From assembly GCA_012932865.1 (NCBI GenBank), contig SAXG01000034.1:186001-250000 (forward strand): DNA of 64,000 bases. The letters run 5' to 3'. A model generated the notes under the pieces. It was not told the origin of the DNA and made no database searches. It saw only the letters and a list, made by a program, of their open reading frames with translations. A program made the position numbers and the translations under genes. This document shows, one piece after another, positions 58,587-64,000 of the stretch (positions are counted from its first letter, which is position 1; each line of letters opens with the position of its first letter). The DNA is from Amylostereum areolatum. Taxonomy: Eukaryota > Basidiomycota > Agaricomycetes > Russulales > Stereaceae.

Positions 58587-59060
58587 TCACGGTGCGCCGG
58601 TGGATGTACGATCATAAGATCCTGGCCCCGATGAACGCAAACGCGTACTTGGGATGTCACGTGCATCGGTGGCGCCGACGCTGCTGAGTGTCGAAAGTAC
58701 ACGCGAGCTCGTGCCGTTGATTTCGAGGAAGAGACCGAAGAGGAAGGGAAATAGATTGGTTGCGCCGTTCCACACAAAAGCCATCGCACTGATCACAAGT
58801 GCAAGTGTCTGGGCCGGCAAACATTAGAAAATGACTGAACATAGCAACAGAGAGCACGCACAAATATACCAGGGTTCCGTGTAAAACCCTTGCTCTTCCA
58901 CTCTGCGCCGGTTTCACCCATGAACTCGGCCGTCTCACACCCGTCTTCGCCCTCGCCCTCGTCCTCGTCCCCGATTCCTGCTCCCCACTCCGTCAGATTC
59001 GTCTTCGTTTTCTGCGACGCGAGCCGCTGCTGAACGACGCGTCGTAGATTGTGACGGTAC
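58587..59060 (-). pseudogene. small membrane-protein gene or fragment
   Basis: Minus-strand exon RRVVQQRLASQKTKTNLTEW, then an acidic GDEDEGEGEDGCETAEFMG and WKSKGFTRNPGIF. A 49-nt GTGCGT...CCCAG intron leads to a hydrophobic exon LALVISAMAFVWNGATNLF and PFLFGLFLEING. It ends SYDRTSTGAP. I do not recognise the family. No good ATG was found upstream, and the piece sits between two inverted-repeat arms, so I treat it as a fragment. Confidence 0.35.
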
Positions 59061-59295
59061 GTGCCGCGAATGCATTACTCAATGTAACGCAGCGTGACTC
59101 TCTTCACCCAACTTTGCAGGCAGACTTGTCGGGCCGTGACCAGATGTGACCATGGCGGTTTGAGCAATCCAATGATCATTGGGCCACCAAAAAAGGGGGG
59201 GGAAATCGGAAGTATAGGTAAAGATATTTAAAATGATATGCGGATGTGAAAAGTGCCAATTGAGAACGGGATGAAGGAGCTAAAGTCGGCAGACC

Positions 59296-59398
59296 GAGTC
59301 CATGCTTTTCGCGTACTCTGCAGCAAGCCCCTCTGCGAGGTGCCCGCGGGACGCGGCCCGGAGCAAGGGCTTGCTCCGAACCTAAGTTGGCATCGAGC
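59296..59398 (-). repeat. inverted repeat, right arm
   Basis: Mate of 58211-58322; on the minus strand it reads TAGGTTCGGAGCAAGCC then GGGGCTTGCTGCAGAGT. It lies just upstream of the second U2 promoter. Confidence 0.6.
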
Positions 59399-59424
59399 TT
59401 GCGTGAAGTTTGACATGCGGCCGC

Positions 59425-59536
59425 GCGCACGGACCCCGACCTGTCTCGGTTTCTTCCGCTCCCCAAACCTTATCCCCGCGACGCACCTCCGCCCTCCGCA
59501 GCTTCCTGGTCCGTGCGCCCACCCTTCTCATATAAA
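59425..59536 (+). promoter_or_regulatory. promoter of the second U2 snRNA locus
   Basis: TATAAA at 59531-59536, 28 bases before the U2 5' end. CCTGGTCCGTGCGCCC sits at 59505-59520. The inverted pair GCGCACGGACC (59425-59435) and GGTCCGTGCGC (59508-59518) matches that of the intact U2 gene. Confidence 0.65.
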
Positions 59537-59558
59537 TACCCTCCCCCCACCTTCCGGA

Positions 59559-59612
59559 ATTCTTCACCACTCTGGCCTTTTGGCTTAGATCAAGTGTAGT
59601 ATCTGTTCTTAA
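59559..59612 (+). pseudogene. U2: U2 snRNA 5' part (disrupted copy)
   Basis: First 54 bases of U2, identical to the intact copy: ATTCTTCACC..., GGCCTTTTGGCTTAGATCAA, GTAGTATCTGTTCTTAA. It stops exactly where the Helitron starts. The rest of the gene resumes at 62115. The branch-site-pairing part is present; stem-loops and Sm site are 2.5 kb away, so a normal U2 RNA cannot be made. Confidence 0.95.
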
Positions 59613-62114
59613 CTAGCATAGACCCGTGCATTGCACTCATTCAAGTAGCAAGGCTGTGGTGATTGTATTCAAATAAGCAACAAATAAGCATAACTAAGTA
59701 CTAAGCATGAAGTGTAGAAGATTCAACTCGCAGTCCGATAGTAGGGAAACTGTAGCCGGGATGCCTACTGTACGCGGCCGACGTTAGGCAACGTCCCCTG
59801 TCCCCGGGGGTCGGTTGCGGTTGCCTAATTTGCGGGTTGTCCCCTGTCCCCGAGGCTGAGTTGCTTTCCGCTTACCCATGCTTAATTTTCGCAAAAAAAA
59901 GGTCAAAAACCCTCAAGAATACGTCACCAGCGGCACCAAGTACGAAATCGACATGAGGTTCGCTCATATTGTATTTTGTTTTCTACAAACCGCCGCAGCG
60001 CTGCCAGCCTCATGAGCTAATAGGACCCCTGAAATTCCCTATAGAGCATTCATCCCAGGGTGACCTGTTTTCGGTGGTGCGCTGGGACAGAATTTGGGCC
60101 ATTTTCGGTGATTTACATGATAGATTTTTTCAAGTCAGCCGTTTTCAGTGGTTCTTAGACTATACATATCTAAAAATAGTCTAATTTCCCACGCCTTCGG
60201 CGTCGAGGTTTCCAGAGCAGAACTCTCATTTTATGCACAAGCTTGCTATAACATGCCTAGTTTGCTTCCATAGACCCATGGGAAGCAAAATATGCAAAAT
60301 ACTTGTGATTGGAACTGACAGATCCTCGGCGTGTTCAGATGCTTACCATTTTCGGTGGTGAAGATGGGACTTCGGACGGGCGGGTTCCTTTTCAGTGGTT
60401 CTTAGCTCCAACATGTCGGCCCTACGGGGCCCATTTTCGGTGGAGAGTACCATACATAGGTTCCCATAAGGCCCAAATTTTCGGTGGTCCGAGATGAATC
60501 ATTTATAGGGAATTTCAGGGGTCCTGAGCTAATCAGCACTCAGTGACAAATAAGGTGGTCAGTGTGCACAAAACCTTGTATTCATATACAGATTCGTGTA
60601 CAGTGTAATGGGCCAAAGCGTGAGGATGATCACTCGACGCTACATAGGACAGCTTTGGCCCTTTGGGAGAGCTCACTCACAAGAGGTTGCGTTGCCTAAA
60701 GTGGATGTCCCCCGTCCCCGAGGCCGGGTTGCCCTCCTCTACCCGCTCCCACGGTCATGTGACACCGGTTGCGAGTTGCCAAACTACAGCCGCCTACAGT
60801 AGAGGGGTTTGTGACGGTCCCAAATGCTCTCGCTCGTGTCGGGCTCTCTTGGCAATCTGCCATTTCGATAGCAGAGTGGGTTGTTCTGTTCCTTGAGGGT
60901 TCAGAGCTGGAGTCCTTGGGGGCGTAGGAAGCAAGTCGCCGAGGGCCGAGTAGGCCTGCGAATATGCAATGTCGATGAGGACATATCACCTGTGATATGG
61001 ATAACAAAAGGATCAGTAAAGCCTTTACTATCACATTGATTGATACTGTATGCACGTACCATCTATGAAAGCTCCGTTCGAGGCTTGCTGGTTGGTTGGG
61101 TTCTTGCATTATCGTGTCACCTGTCGTTGATTCGGACGTGGACGACACAATACAATGCTGTTGCGGACCTTCAGGATCCTGAGGATGTCGTTGTGCTCGC
61201 ACTCAAGACCGGCGGTGGCCAATGGCGTCAGCCGAGGAAAGCTGTAGACAACAATATAGTAAGCAAGGACATTGATCAGTTTGTTAAGGTCAGTCATACC
61301 TGGACGGCCGTGTTCTCGTTCGCTTGCGAGGAGGTTGAATGGGCACTGTTTCTGGGGGCTGCATCTTGGACGGAATCAGTGGACCTGCGTTCCTGCTCGG
61401 TGCACCGTCCCAATGGCCAGCCAATGTCACCCCCAACTCGCATAGATTCTTCTGCACAAATAGTACATGTCAGTTCGTCTCGCAAGAGAGAAAGAAAATG
61501 CGCACATGATCCAGATGAACGCACCGAGATGCACTGGATGCAGATGACAGGGTGTGCTGTACTGTGTCGTGTCGGGTCGGGTCGTGTCGTACATCACTCG
61601 AGCTCGGGACCACCACGCCTCATCCGAGCACCGAGGAAATTTCCCGAAAAATCTCTAGATATATAAATAAATCCAATCAGGGGGGGTGGGAGCGACGCGG
61701 TCATCGTGACCGAAGCGACAAAACACGTCCATGTTGCTGCACAAACATTGCTTTGGAGGAAAATTGATTTGAATTTGTTTTCTGATATACAAAGTAAAAG
61801 GTATAAGTAGGGCTGTGCCATGGAGGCTACTTTGACGCTAACGGCGGTGCGTAGAGGTGCCATAGAGAGTGGGAAGGTATGACGGTGGCCAAGTACGTGG
61901 TGGAGGTCAAGACGAAGAGCGACGCGGCGACCCGGCCGACGCGCAAGCCTAGGATGACGCAAGCAGCCACGTGCATTTGTCAACGCGACTTGTCACGCGT
62001 CGCGTTACGATGACGTGGCTGTTGTCCCACAACCAATCAGAAAGCTCACTTGTCTCGCGGTTTGTGTCGTGACGTGACGCAGCGCTCCACCGCGTCTCTC
62101 TTTGTATTAAAGGA
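59613..62114 (-). mobile_element. 2.5-kb non-autonomous Helitron
   Basis: Read on the minus strand the element begins TCCTTTAATACAAAGAGAG (5' TC) and ends GTGCAATGCACGGG, TCTATG, CTAG. This gives a short palindromic hairpin ~10 bases before the terminal CTAG, the Helitron 3' structure. It lies exactly between A and T of the host U2 gene (...AACTA / TTAAG...) with no target duplication, as Helitrons do. Joining the flanks gives the sequence of the intact U2 copy base for base across the site. No Rep or helicase coding was seen, so it must rely on an autonomous partner. It carries a nested 504-bp MITE and three copies of a CCCCTGTCCCCG motif. A 200-codon open frame (61040-61666, +) is unrecognised. 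Confidence 0.88.
60022..60525. mobile_element. 504-bp MITE nested in the Helitron, 8-bp target duplication
   Basis: Perfect 22-bp terminal inverted repeats starting AGGACCCCTGAAATTCC at both ends. Direct flanks GAGCTAAT at 60014-60021 and 60526-60533 form an 8-bp target-site duplication. No coding capacity. Internally it has seven copies of TTTTC(G/A)GTG. The 8-bp duplication suits hAT-like or Zisupton-like transposases. Confidence 0.9.
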
Positions 62115-62251
62115 TAGTTTAACCACTATTATGGAGGCACCGCCTCCATTATTGGTTATCTAATTTTTGCTGCCCCAGCTCCTTGGGCTCTGCTTGCAAC
62201 CCGGGGACGCGATGACCTTGCCGCTGCACTACTGGCCTGCGTCGTCGGGGG
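62115..62251 (+). pseudogene. U2: U2 snRNA 3' part (disrupted copy)
   Basis: Resumes with TAGTTTAACCACTATTATGG, then stem-loop II (GGAGGCACCGCCTCC), Sm site AATTTTTG and stem-loops III/IV. Two substitutions against the intact copy (C/T after the Sm site, T/C in GCAACCCGGGG). About 88 bases of 3' flank (to ~62339) are also conserved. Confidence 0.95.
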
Positions 62252-62339
62252 ATTTCCTTCCCTCTCCCACCTCCTCCTTCCTTTGCTTCTCTTGCTGTCT
62301 TCTGCTTTCTAGCGGTTGCTTGGGTGGAGCAAATGATCG

Positions 62340-63266
62340 GGTTTGAGGTTTTTTTTGAACCTATTCTACTGTAGATTGGAATAAATGCTCTGTTATGTTT
62401 CTTTGGGTTGGAGAGACGTTAGATTTTGACGGGTTTTGACCCTTTTGGGAGTTTTTGCTACACTATTCTACTTGTCGTCAGTAAGATCGGCATCGGAACT
62501 TGAATATTGAATATTGAATACTAATTGCAAATTCTGTCTCCTGTACATGTTCGTCGGTGACCGCGGTAACTTGTTGAATGCCCTCTAAGCACCCTCCGGT
62601 TTATATGCGCCCATCCATACGAAACTCGTAGGGCGACACTGGCACCCGTAAGTGTCTAACAACTTGAAGTGACAACACTTGGACATCGACCCGCGATGGA
62701 ACAATCCTGGACCCGCGTCCGATTCTCTTATTTTTGCTCATCCGTGTGACTCGGTCGAAGACTCGAAGGTTGGCCGCGTTTCTTGACTTGTCCGAAATTT
62801 CCATCCTCCACTTCCATCCTTCTCGCCGACAAAGATATTCACCACCCCCGTTTCCGATGGCGATGAACGTCCATCTGTATCTGTTCCCGTCAGCGGTCAG
62901 CGGCTACCACCGCTCACCACGCGCCCACCCGTCCCAGTGCCCCACATTACAAGCCTGGAGGGTTTCTTGTTGGAACCTTCTTCCTGGTTCTTTCACTGAG
63001 GCTCCTCGTCTCCTCCAGTAGACCGCAAGCATAGCACCGGTACTCAAAAGAAAAGTCCAAAGGACAGATGACCTCGTCCACACCGCGCTTTCAGCGCGGC
63101 TCAGCGCTCAGCGCTTCAGCGGCCCTATCATCCGAACAGCGGTACAGAGTTACACTTCTCTTCGCACGCCATGGGACATCTTCCGTCCTTATCATGAATG
63201 GCTGCATCGGATCTGTTCTCGCTTTCTCTCCCCCGAGCTCCATGTCTCGCTAGCCTCGAATCCGCC
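62340..63266. other. intergenic region
   Basis: No coding evidence. AT-rich at 62340-62530, including TTGAATATTGAATATTGAATAC (a short AT tandem). The MCC alpha gene found at the equivalent place of the other arm is absent. Confidence 0.4.
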
Positions 63267-64000
63267 ATGTCGATCCCCGAGTACGTCTGCCTTCCTCTCC
63301 CCATCGCCCGTAGCGCTGTGCTGACAAGTTTCGGACCACAGATCGTACCATGTTCTCGGTGCGTTCAGCTTATCGGTCCCGGCTCGCTGACCCTCGAGCG
63401 CTGAGCAGGCCATCGCCAGTTCTACACGCACAAAACTGGCGGCACCTGCACCCCGACAAGGTCTGGAAGCCGCTCCTCACGCTCGATGTCGATGGGCAGC
63501 CCACGCAGATGGTCCGCCTCGGCGTCGACGGACAGAACCCCGACCGACGGGTACCGATGATCCTGTGCGTACCGCCTCTCCGTCCTTTCCCTCCCGACTC
63601 GAAGTTTGAACCCTTACCCGTACTTCAAAGACACACCGCGGGCCTCGACACGACGGTCAAAATCGGGCTCTGGCACAAGTCCGAACATAAGGCCAAGAAG
63701 AAAAAGGTCGCATCCGCGACGGTGTCGATTGGGCGGGCGATGGAGTGGCAGGATAAGTACCGCTGTGCGCATCCTCTTCTCCCCCTCTCTCTCGAACACG
63801 CGCCCATGGCCACTTTTCACCGACAGCGTTCCGCCTCCCGCTCGACACCACCACCCGCTCCCAACGCAAAGTCTCCAAAACCCAAGCCGTGCCCTGCCTC
63901 CACCTCCGCCTCACCCTTGCCCACCCCGCCACCCAAAACTCGGACGCGGACGCGGAAGCGGATGCCTCCGTTCTCTTCTCCGGCGACGACACCTTCGTGA
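63267..64000 (+). CDS. C2-like, multi-pass membrane protein (paralogue 2), partial at window end
   Basis: 5' part of a paralogue of the 7.0-9.0 kb gene. Exon 1 is 14 nt (ATGTCGATCCCCGA, MSIPE), then a 17-nt microexon (63342-63358, SYHVL), then an exon from 63420: VLHAQNWRHLHPDKVWKPLL, TLDVDGQPTQMVRLGVDGQN, PDRRVPMIL. Later exons give TVKIGLWHKSEHKAKKKK, ASATVSIGRAMEW and LRLTLAHPATQNSDADAEAD. Each block aligns with paralogue 1 (VLRSKNWQHLRPEKAWRPIV; LNVSLWYKGASKAKSKKRR; VAHATVRLGEAY). The Ser-rich linker and membrane helices lie beyond the window. Confidence 0.65.

Noticed and set aside
61040..61666. 208-codon frame inside the Helitron as a captured gene
   Set aside because: No recognisable motif, no splice logic, and the opposite strand is equally open. 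Kept only as a note under the element.
59613..62114. The insert in U2 as an LTR retrotransposon or TIR transposon
   Set aside because: The ends are not inverted or direct repeats of each other and there is no target duplication; the A/T target, TC start and hairpin-CTAG end fit only a Helitron.
1..64000. CRISPR array or prokaryotic defence system
   Set aside because: No regularly spaced identical repeats, and the genes are intron-rich and fungal.

Overview
The window is genomic DNA of a filamentous basidiomycete, probably an Agaricomycete. It is GC-rich, with multi-exon genes whose introns are mostly 50-60 nt. It carries fungal signature families (SKT5/Chs4-type Sel1 protein, expanded non-canonical G-alpha, a tandem family of seven-helix membrane proteins, basidiomycete-type integrase-core proteins). 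No prokaryotic or organellar features are seen. All multi-exon models below were spliced by eye from reading frames and GT-AG sites; small exon-boundary errors are likely.

Left part (0-30 kb), mostly conserved single-copy genes: a DNMT1-type cytosine-5 DNA methyltransferase (1.8-6.7 kb, +); a C2-like multi-pass membrane protein (7.0-9.0 kb, -); the biotin-carrying alpha subunit of methylcrotonoyl-CoA carboxylase (9.6-12.7 kb, +); an intact U2 snRNA gene (14.17-14.36 kb, -); a remnant of a Baeyer-Villiger-type flavin monooxygenase (15.7-16.5 kb, -); a Chs4/SKT5 chitin synthase activator ending in a CaaX box (17.2-18.9 kb, -); a full-length FMO/BVMO (20.0-22.65 kb, +); a leucine-rich-repeat protein (22.9-24.7 kb, +); 20S proteasome subunit alpha-5 (25.0-26.05 kb, +); a small hypothetical gene (27.2-27.9 kb, -); and a MARVEL-like four-helix protein (29.5-30.2 kb, +).

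Middle part (30-53 kb), accessory and repeat-rich: four head-to-tail paralogues of a seven-helix membrane protein (A-D, 30.6-39.3 kb) with mosaic sequence relationships, one single-base deletion and a MITE with a recognisable empty site; a large lineage-type gene with a DnaJ-like C-terminal HPDKN segment (40.1-43.9 kb); a 5-kb stretch bounded by 108-bp inverted repeats that holds a decayed zinc-cluster transcription factor and an unrecognised gene (44.1-49.2 kb); and a DDE integrase-core gene (50.8-52.6 kb, -).

Right part (53-64 kb): a non-canonical G-protein alpha subunit (54.6-57.8 kb); an inverted-repeat pair around a small gene fragment; a second U2 snRNA gene cut exactly in two by a 2.5-kb non-autonomous Helitron, which itself contains a 504-bp MITE with 8-bp target duplications; and the start of a paralogue of the 7-9 kb C2-like membrane gene, running off the window. 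The two U2 loci and the two C2-like genes are ordered the same way on opposite strands, which suggests an old inverted segmental duplication.

The strongest result is the nested insertion: MITE inside Helitron inside a U2 snRNA gene. The intact U2 copy in the same window serves as the empty-site control.
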